From: Pycnococcus provasolii
Taxonomy: Eukaryota; Chlorophyta; Pseudoscourfieldiophyceae; Pseudoscourfieldiales
Direction of reading: 5' to 3'
DNA: 64,000 bases
NCBI GenBank assembly: GCA_049487715.1
Contig: CP150577.1
Location: 186,001 to 250,000 of the forward strand
The translations under genes and the position numbers were made by a program. Shown in pieces: positions 27,104 to 37,411 of this stretch (position 1 is its first letter; each line of letters begins with the position of its first letter). The notes beneath the pieces are model-generated. The model ran no database searches. It saw only the letters and a program-made list of their open reading frames with translations, and had not been told where the DNA came from.

Positions 27104-27696
27104 AATATTGTTTGTGAAGAGTAAAATAAGCCGTCAAACGAGGGTTGAAGAGAATAAGTAAAAAATAAGAAAAGTTCAGGTCTAAAAGAAAAGAAAAGTA
27201 CGTACTGTACTGTACGTAAGAACGCGAGAAACGAAAGAAGAAGTGAGGTGAGGTGAAGGCGCGAGGGGCAACCCACCCATCGAACACGCCTCTCGGACGG
27301 CGCTCGGTTGGGATGGTGGAATTTTGCGTGGGAAGTGAGCTTCGTTGGGCTTCGTTACCCATCGAACACGCCTCTCGGACGTGGATTCGGAGCGGAGCCC
27401 GGGGGGAGGGGGAGGGTGGAATTTTCAAAACTCATTTTTGGGGTCCTCAAAAAGCCGTTGGGAAAACTCGGATTTGAGTACGGCCCAGACCTCATTTTGA
27501 GTACCGTCCCCAAGGACCTTTGCCCTGAATTTGAGCAAATTGAAACACTCAAAACAGAGTCTCCTCAAACTCAAAACAGAGTTTCCTCAAAACAAGGTTT
27601 CCCTCAGTTTGAGTACTCAAATTCGAGTTCCTCATTCTCAGGTTTCTCTTTTTTATTCATTCGTATCGCTTTTGTCTTAAATTTTGGCGCGAACTC
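27104..27696. other. Left flank of Harbinger element with CTCAAA-rich repeats
   Basis: 27400-27650 contains many CTCAAA/TTTGAG-type units (TCAAAACTCATTTTTGGGG, CAAAACAGAGTCTCCTC, CAAAACAGAGTTTCCTC). The same style marks 30190-30400 on the other side of the transposon genes. 27281-27300 and 27356-27375 are direct copies of ATCGAACACGCCTCTCGGAC. Confidence 0.5.
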
Positions 27697-29241
27697 ATGG
27701 CTGGCGAGGAGGTCAACGAGGTACCGCGGCCGGAAAATACTGAAGTAAACGACGGTGACAAGGCTGACGAAAAGGAAAAGGCTGACGTTGACTTGAAAGG
27801 ATTGGTATGTTCTTTTCTTAAGGAGTGCATATACATTCCGAACAGCGATGGCACAGGAAAAAAAACCTTCAGTGGAAACAGATTTAGTGCCCAACAGTTT
27901 GAGGAATCCTTGAAGAAGGGGCAAGCACTCTACAAAGTGGAGAAGGCCAAGGCTTGCAAAGTCTCAGAAGATCTCATAACAGTTCCTATTTGGACATTTA
28001 ATCAAGCGAAAACATATTTCTCCAATATGAGTAGTGCAAACCGGCGACAGAAGTTCGCGGTGAACCTGAACACAAAGCAGAAGCAACTGAAACAAATGAG
28101 GGACGAAAACAAGTTCTCTGAAAACAACCAGGCTCATTTGAAGCTTGCTCTACAAGTGAGATGCCTTGAACATCTGAACGACGCAATCGGAGGTTTTATC
28201 GCCTCCAGAGCTGGTGGTGGCGCAGATTCCTCGCCTGAGGGTAAGCAAATTATAAAGAAACAGGACAAAAGCTTTGAGGAGAAACTTCATGACAGACAGA
28301 AAAAACAGAAAAACGACGGACAGAACGCAAGAAAGCGTCATCTGCAAACTGCAGATGATGCGCACGAGGAGGAGAAGAAGAGAAAAAGAGCATTTGCTGC
28401 GGCAAAGCTGAACATGGAACAATCACAACATCAGTTTCAGCAAGACCACGCAAACTTACGCCACCTGCATATGCTGCGACAACAGGACAGCTGCCAAGCT
28501 TACAACAGTCGAGCGGTGGCTGTGGATTGCGCGCGGCACGTTGTTTCTAACCCCACACGATATACCACAGAACAGGTGGCCAAAGCGGACTCCGTCATCT
28601 TCGACGCGATGATAGCGGCGAGCAGCGCGCCTGCTGACAATTTTGCTGAGACATTTCAGCAACAAGCGACAAGCCTGGACGATCAGCACGCGCTCACTCA
28701 CACATCGCTGGTGCAATCTATCGCAGATTGCAGCACAAGTCCGCTGCGCATCACAGAACCTGAACCTGACGAACCATCCGAAAGTGACACACCACCACAA
28801 CAAAGTACAGATCCGTCACAAATATCGCCAGCTGGGGCGGGTTTGAGCTCACTGTTTGACGGAGCACCGTTCGACGGAGTAGCAGGGGACAGAAAGTGGA
28901 CAGAAGAAGGTGTTGGTTGGACGAGCCCGAATGAAGCTGCGCAGGCTGTCTTAACTATCGCTGAGTCGAACAAGTGGAACTCTGTCCAAGTCAGCGACAA
29001 GAAGCTCGAATTTTCTGCAAGTGACATTGGCAAAAGGATCGTCAGGAATGACAGCCTGACCTTGCTCCAGCGCGATGAGTGGTTTCTTTGCGAAATCTTG
29101 GAGTATAATCTGGACAGGAAAGAACACAAGGTTTGTTATTTGGTCAGAAAACCAATGGATGAACCGTCAACAACATTTTTGGAACTGCGACGAGGGGAAC
29201 ATGAAGAGGAAGGTGAGGAATATAAGCTTTTCGAACGGTAA
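27697..29241 (+). CDS. PIF/Harbinger accessory ORF (DNA-binding-like, 514 aa)
   Basis: A 514-residue protein from ATG 27697. The first ~40 residues are acidic and Lys-rich. Residues ~170-260 form a long charged, probably coiled-coil region (KKQDKSFEEKLHDRQKKQK), and a Ser/Pro/Thr linker follows. The last ~90 residues look like a small barrel (WFLCEILEYNLDRKEHKVCYLV) of Tudor/SH3 type with an acidic tail. It faces the Harbinger transposase at 29400-29981 convergently. Two-gene layout (transposase plus a DNA-binding partner) is standard for PIF/Harbinger elements; assignment rests on that neighbourhood, since no Myb/SANT motif is clear. Frame intact. Confidence 0.6.
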   Translation: MAGEEVNEVPRPENTEVNDGDKADEKEKADVDLKGLVCSFLKECIYIPNSDGTGKKTFSGNRFSAQQFEESLKKGQALYKVEKAKACKVSEDLITVPIWTFNQAKTYFSNMSSANRRQKFAVNLNTKQKQLKQMRDENKFSENNQAHLKLALQVRCLEHLNDAIGGFIASRAGGGADSSPEGKQIIKKQDKSFEEKLHDRQKKQKNDGQNARKRHLQTADDAHEEEKKRKRAFAAAKLNMEQSQHQFQQDHANLRHLHMLRQQDSCQAYNSRAVAVDCARHVVSNPTRYTTEQVAKADSVIFDAMIAASSAPADNFAETFQQQATSLDDQHALTHTSLVQSIADCSTSPLRITEPEPDEPSESDTPPQQSTDPSQISPAGAGLSSLFDGAPFDGVAGDRKWTEEGVGWTSPNEAAQAVLTIAESNKWNSVQVSDKKLEFSASDIGKRIVRNDSLTLLQRDEWFLCEILEYNLDRKEHKVCYLVRKPMDEPSTTFLELRRGEHEEEGEEYKLFER

Positions 29242-29399
29242 GATTGCAATTTGGATTTCATTACAAGTTTACCACTCTTCATCTTGCGAATCGTAGTCAA
29301 GCCCGACATTCTCATCCTCGTTGAGAAATCCATCATATCCCTTGCGTACGCTCTCTCTGTGAAGTTTTCGCTCCCATGCATATACACGATTCGTGCGTT

Positions 29400-29981
29400 T
29401 CAGGTCTCGCGGAAATGTTTGGACGCCAGTATCGCACAGTCGGTTCCAAAGTGCACACAAGACCACAACCAATTTTTGTATCGCCTGTCAGGCCTGAATC
29501 GTAAGGGTTGGCCGAGAACTGACCACGTGCGCTGCAAGCGAGAAAACACATTTTCAACAACAATCCTACCCCGAGAATGGTCCTTGTTGTAGTCAATATA
29601 CTCTTTTCTTTCTTTTTCGTCAGGTCGCGGCACCACGGTGCGTCCAAAGTTCGTTGTCCCACCATCGATCATACAGTTTGGCAACGGCGTTAGGATTTGA
29701 TCATGATTGAAGATAGCATCGCCAAAAACATTAAGTCCAGGTTTGATGATTATATGCTTGAAGTCATTTAGAATAGCTGTTGCGATGATTTGGTCATTTC
29801 CGTGACCCATCACACCTGGAACCACAAATAATATGCGCCCACGTATGTCGCAAAAAAAAAGGTTTATTACTGCGTGTGCATTGTACTTGTTGGCACTGAA
29901 AAGTAAGGCTTCCAAGGATATGGGTGTGTTTTTCGTCTGATGCGCCCAGCCATCCAATGCGCCAATGCTTTTTCCAAACAT
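29400..29981 (-). pseudogene. PIF/Harbinger DDE transposase, 5'-truncated
   Basis: 193 codons of a DDE_4 (Harbinger) transposase. The first catalytic Asp is in IGALDGWAHQ, the second in NVFGDAIFN, and the Glu in IVVENVFSRLQRTW, so the triad is present. NKYNAHAVINLFFCDIRGRI is typical of the strand between the first and second Asp. The N-terminal helix-turn-helix region is missing: upstream of 29981 the sequence becomes a dispersed repeat (30030-30200). An acidic C-terminal tail (GYDGFLNEDENVGLDYDSQD) continues in a shifted frame at 29269-29400, implying a frameshift near the stop. Together with the 27697 ORF this makes a decayed two-gene element. Confidence 0.8.
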
Positions 29982-30029
29982 AGCCGTCAGCTATGGCGTG
30001 AAGGGAAAGTTAATCAAGAAAGTAAAATG

Positions 30030-30200
30030 ATCTTATTACTAGGGTCAGAAAGTAGGGCGCGCCGCCAGCGCGCCGCGAGCCAAGCGCGTCAGAAAGCGCG
30101 CGAGCACGTCTTGAAACGTCTTGATGTGATGCCATGTGGTGGCGGCAGATCAAGACGTGACAAACGATTCAAAAAAGGTGATTTGAATGATTAGGGGTTG
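30030..30200 (+). repeat. Dispersed ~170-bp repeat, copy A
   Basis: AAAGTAGGGCGCGCCGCCAG through GTCTTGAAACGTCTTGATG to GGTTGGATTTGCCG. A similar copy lies at 55560-55755 and includes the same CGTCTTGAAACGTCTTGATG core. It truncates the Harbinger transposase. Confidence 0.65.
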
Positions 30201-30540
30201 GATTTGCCGTTGGAGACGGCAACACCTCCTCAAATCCAGGTTCGACAAACCTCGTTTTGAGGCGGACCCCCCTCCTCGAAAAACTTGATTTTGAGGAGGG
30301 GGGGAACGCGATTTTGAGTTGCATTTGGCCCTCAAAACGACGACCCCAAATTGAGTTTTGAGGCACGCCTCAAGGATTTGAGTAGCCCCTGAGAAAGAAG
30401 AGCACTGGGTGTTGAATGCCAAAAACTCGATACCCCCGCCTCCGATGCCATCAACGGTCAGCTGCTAAATCGCCAGTCTGTCCAGTTGACGCCCTTTCGG
30501 GCACCTCGCAAGGAGGCGGCACCTGGGAGGGAGGGCCGGG

Positions 30541-30692
30541 TGTTTACAAAAACTAACCTTCCCACCATACGGCTTAGCCAGGCCAAGCCCCCCTCATCTA
30601 ACTTTCATTCCCATGATTTAAATCCCAGAAACCCAACCAAAGACGGATCCCCCAAGTCACCGTTAAGGAACAGTCGCGCTGATCTCCTTAGG
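30541..30692 (+). repeat. 150-bp direct repeat, left copy
   Basis: TGTTTACAAAAACTAACCTT to CGCTGATCTCCTTA; nearly identical to 31435-31586. The pair brackets the broken paralogue below. Confidence 0.8.
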
Positions 30693-31420
30693 CACTGTCA
30701 AGGGAGTGGCGGCTAGGTTCGCATCGTTCATCAGCCCAGCGGCTTCGGCTTCCAGCGCTAAGCGCAGCCGGGCAGTACCCTCCTTAGCGACCGCTTTCAA
30801 GGCTGAGTCCGTTGATTCCACTGCGTTCGCCCGACCCGCTCGTCGAGCCACCGTGCCTGGTGCTACGGTGGCTTTGGCCACTGTCCTCTCCGTGGGCTCG
30901 AATTCGGAGACGTCACCAAGCGTGACGTGCTGCGCAACCTGCAGTAAATGCTCCTTGTAGGCGCGCCACTCCTCACGCTCTGTTTCGAGACCCGCAGCTA
31001 CGTCGAATCGTCGTTCTTCAGTTGGTACGCGAGGCTCTCCAGAGCCTTGCTGCCAGCTTCGATGAAGTCCATTGATGACTCAGGTGACTTGAGCAGGTCG
31101 TCAACCGTGTAAGGTTTGTCCAAACCTAGCTGTTCCAAGGCCGCAAGGTCGACGAACTGCTCCAGATCAGCCAATGAGTGTTCTCCGGACACAGGCGCGA
31201 GCTCTGCTCGCCCCATGAACTCCAGCAGCTCGCCTACGAGCTGTTGGCGTCCAATGATCTCGCCACTTCCACACGGAAGGGCGAGGAAGGATCCTGCACC
31301 TTGCAGGACCATGCGCCTCACTGAAGACGTATCTTGACGTTCACCTATGAGCGCCAAATAACTACCACAGTGCGGCGACGATATGCCCAAACCCTTGGGC
31401 TTAATGATGGTTTCCGCCAT
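30663..31420 (-). pseudogene. Frameshifted paralogue of the recombinase-associated ORF
   Basis: From ATG 31420 (MAETIIKPKGLGISSP) the protein parallels the one starting at 21106, sharing GSYLAL, VLQGAGSFLALP and PYTVDDLL. The frame stops at 30998 just after YQLKNDDST. In the adjacent frame the sequence continues as protein-like (AAGLETEREEWRAYKEHLLQ) and on through the Ala-rich 30663-30881 segment (LRLALEAEAAGLMNDA) to a stop, so a single frameshift near 31005 breaks it. Flanked by 150-bp direct repeats. Function unknown. Confidence 0.55.
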
Positions 31421-31434
31421 GGCCGGAACCTCCT

Positions 31435-31586
31435 TGTTTACAAAAACTAACCTTCCCACCATACGGCTTAGCCAGGCCAAGCCCCCCTCATCTAACTTTC
31501 ATGCCCATGATTTAAATCCCAGAAACCCAACCAAAGACGGATCCCCCAAGTCACCGTTAAGGAACAGTCGCGCTGATCTCCTTATC
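31435..31586 (+). repeat. 150-bp direct repeat, right copy
   Basis: Second copy of the 30541-30692 repeat, immediately 5' of the paralogue's ATG. It is followed at 31586-31660 and 31716-31755 by the GAGCTC...CCCCGCTATCGCTC element-end repeat also found at 21280-21345. Confidence 0.8.
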
Positions 31587-31820
31587 TCAAGAGCTCCTCA
31601 AACGCTAGGTTTACGCACCGGCAGGCCAGAGCTCAAACCCCGCTATCGCTCGTTTAAAACCCCTTGACCACCGTTAAGTAGCCAACTTAACTTTTGTGGA
31701 CCTCTGTATTCTCTTCAGTCCGGCAGGCCAGAGCTCAACCCCGCTATCGCTCTTTTACATAAATCAGCACAAACCAACAGATGGTAAAGAAGTTTTGCGT
31801 TTGTGAGTGAGGAACAAAAC

Positions 31821-32840
31821 ATGAAGGGCTATAGAAGAATGTTTCAGGGACTTATAATTTGTTTAACTTTCGCCTTGTTTACAAGCTCTGGCTGGCTCGT
31901 AACTCGAAGAAGTGTTATAAGACATAGCAGGGCAAGAGAAGGCACACTTCTACTGCGTAATGATAGAAATATTAAGAAGCGGTTTGCAAGCGAAACAACC
32001 CCAGACAAAGGATTTATTGAGCTAGACCCATATCTATGGAACAGAATCACATACAATTGCGTCAAAGTAGTTTCACTCGGCCGCTTGACGTACACACCAA
32101 AACTAAAGGGTGATGGTGTTTATGGAGTTTGCACAGACTACTGGTCAAATCGAGGGAAGCCTGCCTATCCCTGTACAGCTATTACGTTCGGTCTATATTT
32201 GGACGTTGGCTTCGAACTTGATATTGCGAACTATATGGGTTGTACTGTGTATGCTTTTGATCCATCTGACAAAGCGTCTGAACACGTCGAAGATTTGAAA
32301 GGGCGTGGATTGTGGCCGCAAAAGGTTCACTATGAAAAGGTTGGTTTGTGGGGATACGACGGTGACCTACAACACACCTTCGTGAAGAAAAATCCGTCAA
32401 ACAGTGATTGGGACGCTCAAGTTCGTGCTGGAATGATCCAACCAACAGAAATTAAAAAAAAAATTTCAAACAAAATGATAGCAGACTCGACATTCACCAT
32501 GCCTGTGAAGAAGCTTGATACTATCATGAAGGAGCGAAATTTAAACTATGCGAATATAATAAAAATCGATGCTGAAGGTGCTGAGTGGAGCTTTTTCCGG
32601 AGATGGTTCTTGGACCATCCCAAAGAAAGGATACCTTGTGACGTACTCCTTCTGGAGTTTCACCACTTTCAAAGCGGTATGGACTCAAGGTTCGGAGCAA
32701 GTAAGGACATACATGACATTATCGTGAAACTCCATACCTACGGTTTTGAAACATACTCAATCGATGCTTATCGAATGATCAACGGAGATTTTTATCGAGA
32801 GTATGCTTTTGTACATAAGTCTGCAAAGGCATTGGGGTGA
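31821..32840 (+). CDS. Membrane-anchored METTL24/FkbM-like methyltransferase
   Basis: About 339 residues from ATG 31821 (MKGYRRMFQG). Residues ~10-27 (LIICLTFALFTSSGWLV) are a signal anchor, giving type II Golgi topology. The core includes CTVYAFDPSD (the acidic strand after the SAM loop; the loop itself is degenerate, FGLYLDVGFELDIA) and NIIKIDAEGAEWSFF, the Methyltransf_22/FkbM signature, then LLLEFHHF. The order and the ~340-residue length fit the METTL24-like branch. Likely O-methylates a sugar or related group in the secretory pathway. Frame intact; preceded by element-end repeats at 31586-31755. It is the third methyltransferase of this broad type in the window. Confidence 0.85.
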   Translation: MKGYRRMFQGLIICLTFALFTSSGWLVTRRSVIRHSRAREGTLLLRNDRNIKKRFASETTPDKGFIELDPYLWNRITYNCVKVVSLGRLTYTPKLKGDGVYGVCTDYWSNRGKPAYPCTAITFGLYLDVGFELDIANYMGCTVYAFDPSDKASEHVEDLKGRGLWPQKVHYEKVGLWGYDGDLQHTFVKKNPSNSDWDAQVRAGMIQPTEIKKKISNKMIADSTFTMPVKKLDTIMKERNLNYANIIKIDAEGAEWSFFRRWFLDHPKERIPCDVLLLEFHHFQSGMDSRFGASKDIHDIIVKLHTYGFETYSIDAYRMINGDFYREYAFVHKSAKALG

Positions 32841-33814
32841 AGCACGAGTACATGCATGTTCTGCCTCAATAGGTGTACCCAAAAGTAAAATTTTGATCAC
32901 GATTCTTGTTGGATGATAATGGCTTACAAATGTAATGACACCGTATGGATCACGATTACGATTAGGGGAGTCCGAAACCCCCTGGCATGGAGTTGGCTAA
33001 TGCTGTCCCCCCCATGTTCATGTTGTGTTGACCACGGGTAGTTCTTACTGAACTACCCGGTAGTTTCACAAGGTTTCAGTCTACAGTGGCAATCGGCTCG
33101 TTAATCGCATCATCCACGGGGACACAGGACTTTGTTGTCCATGGGATGGCTGATGAGCAGCCCGACGCGGTTCCGTGTTGGACGAAGTTCACCTCCCTCG
33201 AGGTGGCTTCGTCCAACACGTCTTCGTTCCCTGCTTTTTGCAGTAGCCCCTGGTCTTCGCGCACAACTTATATCCTCAACCTACTCTGTTGTATTCAATG
33301 TTTTTGTATATCTGGTGGATCTTGTCATTCTGGTGGAAGTCGTTAGTCGTGGTTGCCTTGATGCATGTTCCTTCTTGAACGAACACGACTACAAAGTGGA
33401 ACTACCTACCGAACTACATGGAAGTGATCATCGTATAGTTCTTGTTCTTTCATCGGTAATATATAGTTGGAAAATATTTTTCCAGTATAGACGCACCTGA
33501 ACCCTTAGGATATTTTTCTTACAAAAAGGGGTTCGGGGTCACTACAACTTTTTTGGGGGGTTTGGTTCAGGCGTCGCTACAAACAGATTTCGCTCTTAAA
33601 TCGCTACTATCCCTTTCAGTCCGGCTGGACCTTTTATGGTCCAGCGGTCTTGGTCCAGGAGTGGTTCCCGTGGGTGGGAACGCGTGGGGGTTTGTAGGAC
33701 CTCACTCACCTGTTTGGAGCTCCTCTTCATGACCCAACCTTACCGTCCGAACGAGCGGTTGAGCTCCAGAACGCCTCCAGGCAGTTTGAATTAAGGGGAC
33801 ACCCGCCCCGCCTC
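32841..33814. other. Intergenic tract
   Basis: No gene supported. A small inverted repeat (GACGCACCTGAACC near 33489 and GGTTCAGGCGTC near 33565) bounds ~90 bp and may be a tiny MITE. GAGGTGGCTTCGTCCAACA at 33199 also occurs at 17735. Confidence 0.4.
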
Positions 33815-34699
33815 ATGCACCATTCTTCCCGCCATCACAAAAAAAACCGCTCTGATCACATGTTTTTTAACTTTCTGTCACGTGGCGCTGCCGCGCCTCC
33901 TACTGCCGCAGACAAGGAGAACGTCGACCCACATCCCTTAGACGCACTCGCCGACCTTGCGGAGGAGCATGAGGCACATGATGACGGTGAACCTCAGGAA
34001 AAAGACGAGGATGACCTTCCGGACGGTGAGGAGGAGGTGCATGAGCACGTAGCTGGGCCCAGCGTGTACGAGACTGAAGGTGCAATACTCGCACACGCCT
34101 TTGGAGACGCCGAGGCGGACGACACTGGGGCTGACGCGCATCATGTCGACGACACGCCGTCGGAGAAGGATGTTGATGCCGCAGGTACTCAAGGCAACGA
34201 GGACGGAGAGGAGCATCACAATGGCGACGAGGGCGAACAACTTGCCGCGACCGCTGAAGTGAATCAAGTGACGCACCCGGACGGTATCGAACCAACTTAC
34301 AGCCGCACCGGAAAGTGTATTCTCGACGGTTTGGGTGTCGACAGTGCAAATTTCGAAAAGTGGCAGAAAGCGAAGCCTCATTCGACCAAGTATTTGCAGC
34401 AACCCTTCACGGGCAAGCGCGGTGCACGTGGTGCAGGCGCACGCACGCGGAAAAGCACGGTTGTGGAGGCGTGGAGTCGATATTTTCCACATGCGTTACT
34501 GAACCTAATCGTTACCGCAACGAATGAAGCCGTCATCGAGCTCTCTCATGCAGATCCCGCCAAACCACCTCCCTGGTTACCCAAGGGGGCATCATGGCCA
34601 CCCAAGGTTGTCAAAGGTTGGAAGAAGCTAACGGTTCCGGAACTCAAGAGGTGGATAGGGCTCACGTATGCCTTCGGAATTTTGCGTTTACCGATGTAG
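33815..34699 (+). pseudogene. piggyBac-like transposase, N-terminal fragment
   Basis: The first ~200 residues are low-complexity acidic (EEHEAHDDGEPQEKDEDD), as in many piggyBac N-termini. The last ~100 residues (HALLNLIVTATNEAVIELSH ... KKLTVPELKRWIGLTYAFGI) match the start of the DDE_Tnp_1_7/piggyBac core: a helix with TN, then a T..EL..fiGl..afGI..lP helix. The frame stops at 34699 right after LRLPM, before any catalytic Asp. The tail end runs into a tandem repeat (TAGCGATTGCCCC.CGGGGTTTGTTCCCC, two copies at 34699-34765). A decayed element; TTAA lies at 33790 just upstream. Confidence 0.65.
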
Positions 34700-34998
34700 C
34701 GATTGCCCCGCGGGGTTTGTTCCCCTTCTTGTAGCGATTGCCCCTCGGGGTTTGTTCCCCTGATTGTAGTGCTTCTGGAAGGACGTTGTTCCCGCCAAAA
34801 TTACAGCGTATCTTTCTTCTCTGCCCCTCATTTCCCCACGTGTCAATCAATCGGCACCTGCCCCCATCCTTCCTCCCCCTTGACGCGTCAAAATATCTGC
34901 CGCCATCTGCCCCCTTTTTTCCACCTCACAAAATATCACAACCTTTTCACTGTTAGATCACTTTTTCTGTTCTCTGTCTTATCTGCTCTTGTTTCGTC

Positions 34999-35184
34999 AT
35001 GGACGGAGATTCTTGGTTTAATATTGACAGTGGAAGTGGTGGTGGAGGAGGTGATGGCGAAGAACGCGGAAAGGCGTCAAAGAACGTCCAAAAAATAAAC
35101 TACAAGTTAGAACTGCCAAAGAAAGAAGACCTGCCAGAAGACATGCCACCTTACTTCACTTCGTCTCATCTTATCGTATCGTAA
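34999..35184 (+). CDS. Small Gly-rich ORF, possible truncated N-terminus
   Basis: 61 codons from ATG 34999 (MDGDSWFNIDSGSGG) with a Gly run followed by a charged stretch (LELPKKEDLPEDMPPYF). The end overlaps the minus gene at 35171. It looks like the N-terminus of a larger protein cut off at the start of the viral-looking block. Not recognised. Confidence 0.3.
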   Translation: MDGDSWFNIDSGSGGGGGDGEERGKASKNVQKINYKLELPKKEDLPEDMPPYFTSSHLIVS

Positions 35185-35935
35185 TTTGCTGTATCGTTCG
35201 CAAGTCCAGCTTACGATACTCACAAGTTCCAGCAGAATTTAACTCTATCACCTGAACTCGTCCTTGATCCACCAGTATCGGTTCATATTCAAGGTTTAAG
35301 CGATAGACACGACGCAGGAAGTGCCCTTTCAGCATCACAACTCGTAAGTCAGCAACCAATTTCCTCTTCTTCTTATCTTGCTCGTCGTCTGTAATATGTA
35401 TTTTATTTTCTATTGCCTCTGTAATAAGACGCTGTATGTCATCGTTCTTTGGGTTCGCCTTTGTTTCATACACTACCTCAAACGGCGTTTCCCCCGCAGT
35501 CAAGACCAGTTTTACAAGTTGCTCGTGTGTTACTTGTCGTTCCAGTGTGAAATCACTTGCTGACTGAAATTCAAGTGTGTCAAAGTCTTGTTTTGTCAGC
35601 GTTAAGTTAGTCTGCGTTTCCAGATGTGCGAGTGTGACCGTATCCGTGTCCTTATTCATCACTTGAAATAGACTTGTTGTTGCCAGTATATGCTCCTGTC
35701 TTACTTCATCAAAGGTCGTTTTTTGCTTGTGTAGGCGGACAGGATCGCATACAGACAACTCAACATCCAAAGGTTCAGTCGGTTCTGGTTGTTTTCGCTT
35801 TTTCACGCTTTCGCCTTCGCCTTCCACTGTTTCTCGTTGTTCTATACCACAGCGAGGACAAGCAGTATTGTCACGACCCATCGCAAGACCACGAGGAAAC
35901 GGCGGATCACCAGCACCAAGTGTGTAGTCTCCCAT
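35171..35935 (-). CDS. Unknown protein, viral-looking, 254 aa
   Basis: Starts MGDYTLGAGDPPFPRGLAMG at ATG 35935. A CPRCG knuckle occurs near residue 26 with no matching second pair. A basic linker (KKRKQPEPTEP) is followed by ~170 residues of regular alpha/beta composition with no motif I recognise. The compact gene, the 18-bp gap to the next minus gene and the style resemble small genes of Polinton-like viruses or virophages of algae; that is impression, not homology. Frame intact. Confidence 0.45.
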   Translation of the reverse strand: MGDYTLGAGDPPFPRGLAMGRDNTACPRCGIEQRETVEGEGESVKKRKQPEPTEPLDVELSVCDPVRLHKQKTTFDEVRQEHILATTSLFQVMNKDTDTVTLAHLETQTNLTLTKQDFDTLEFQSASDFTLERQVTHEQLVKLVLTAGETPFEVVYETKANPKNDDIQRLITEAIENKIHITDDEQDKKKRKLVADLRVVMLKGHFLRRVYRLNLEYEPILVDQGRVQVIELNSAGTCEYRKLDLRTIQQITIR

Positions 35936-35953
35936 CGCTCGTGCGAAAAATAG

Positions 35954-36178
35954 TTATGCGTCTTCCTTTATTTGGTCGGGGAACTTTTCTTTGGCAAAGG
36001 AAAAAAGGTCGTATTTTTCTAAGGTGGATTTCTTTATCGTATGCCCTTTTGACAGGCGATATTTTACTTGGTAGGTTTTGTTATGGGTCGGGTGTTTGTG
36101 ATAGTTTGCGGTGGCTCGTGTCCGTAAAAAATATTTATTAGACTGGTAGTAATTCGCATTGTATTCTTTCGGGTTCAT
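35954..36178 (-). CDS. Small basic tyrosine-rich protein
   Basis: 74 residues from ATG 36178 (MNPKEYNANYYQSNKYFLRT). Highly basic with Lys/Tyr/Asn repeats, like the NxxYYxxNK(x)-type DNA-binding fragments frequent in algal viruses. It reads in the same direction as the gene at 35935, 18 bp away, so the two may be co-transcribed. A CTACTTATTCTTG motif lies ~160 bp upstream (36340-36355). Function unknown. Confidence 0.4.
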   Translation of the reverse strand: MNPKEYNANYYQSNKYFLRTRATANYHKHPTHNKTYQVKYRLSKGHTIKKSTLEKYDLFSFAKEKFPDQIKEDA

Positions 36179-36975
36179 TTTATTACAAAGAAATAAAAAA
36201 TTATTTTCTTAACAGACGCACCCTAACCCCTATGTTGCAGGACAACTTAGACGTTGTCTTGACAGTATCTAAGCGTAAAAGACGTAAGCGGTAGGCGCGA
36301 GAGAGTGCGCCACAGGTGCTTAAGGTTGCGCGACGTGCACAAGAATAAGTAGAGGAAAGAAAGTTATGAAGTTACTAAGAGAGAAAAAGAAAGAGAGAAG
36401 AAGCCTCCCGAGACCATGAGGCCTCGAGGGAGGAGCAAAGCACGGCACGAGAGGATGTCGACATTCTCTCGTCATGCCCGCTACAACGGCAACATATAAC
36501 GAGGGCTCGTAAGAGCCAATCGAAAAGAATCCAATTGAATCCAAGAGGGAACGGTTCTCACGAAGAGAAAGCCAAAGAAAGGAATCTATGGATTGGCGAA
36601 AATCACTATAATATTGTTACAAAATTGAACCATGTTAAGGTTCGGGGTTTCTTTTTGGTTTTCTATTGGGGTTTCCCTTAAGGAAATCGCTGATGAGAAA
36701 TTATTTCGTTGCGAATAAAGTATTTTATTTTATTTTAATTATTTTTCTGTGTTGGGAAAGATATATATAAGAAAAAGTCTTTGATACGATTAATGAAATA
36801 AGTTAGACTTTTATAAAATTTTAATTAGATTTTTATTTATTTTAATTATTATTTTTTAATGAAAAACCTAATTAAAATTTATATAACCCTAACGAAATTC
36901 ATTAGACTTTTATTAGACTTTTTCTTATACATATATATAATATATAGAAAACTTTACAATTTAGAGTGTATGGCA
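36179..36975. other. AT-rich spacer with subterminal repeat
   Basis: 36870-36950 (ATTAAAATTTATATAACCCTAACG ... TTAGACTTTTTCTTAT) recurs inverted at 40825-40882 and direct at 41950-42012. No gene seen. Confidence 0.5.
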
Positions 36976-37411
36976 GTCTTTTTCTCACTGGTGAGTGAAA
37001 AACTAATAGGTTTAAAACTTTACAAAACAATTCATACAACTTATCAGTGATTACAATCAAATCAAAGTATGTATTGTGTGATTACTTAAAGTAAAGAACA
37101 TTCACTTTATAGTATATAGAAAGTAATCAGCAAATCACTTAAACGATTAAATCCTACAAAGAATAAAAAAATATTCTACCGGGGTTTCACCGGGGTTTTA
37201 CCGGGGTTTGTGTAATAGTGTTTTAATATGCGCGGGGTCGGTGCGGGGTGTCGGATATGGCGCGCGCGGTTTGTATAAGTGTTAGAATATGGTGCGCGTA
37301 ATTTGTATGGTCGTCGGAATACGCGCGGTAGTAATAGTATGTAAAAGTCTAATAATTAGATTTTAATTATATTTCCATAGTGAATTTAAGTAGTAATTTT
37401 ATTATTTATTT

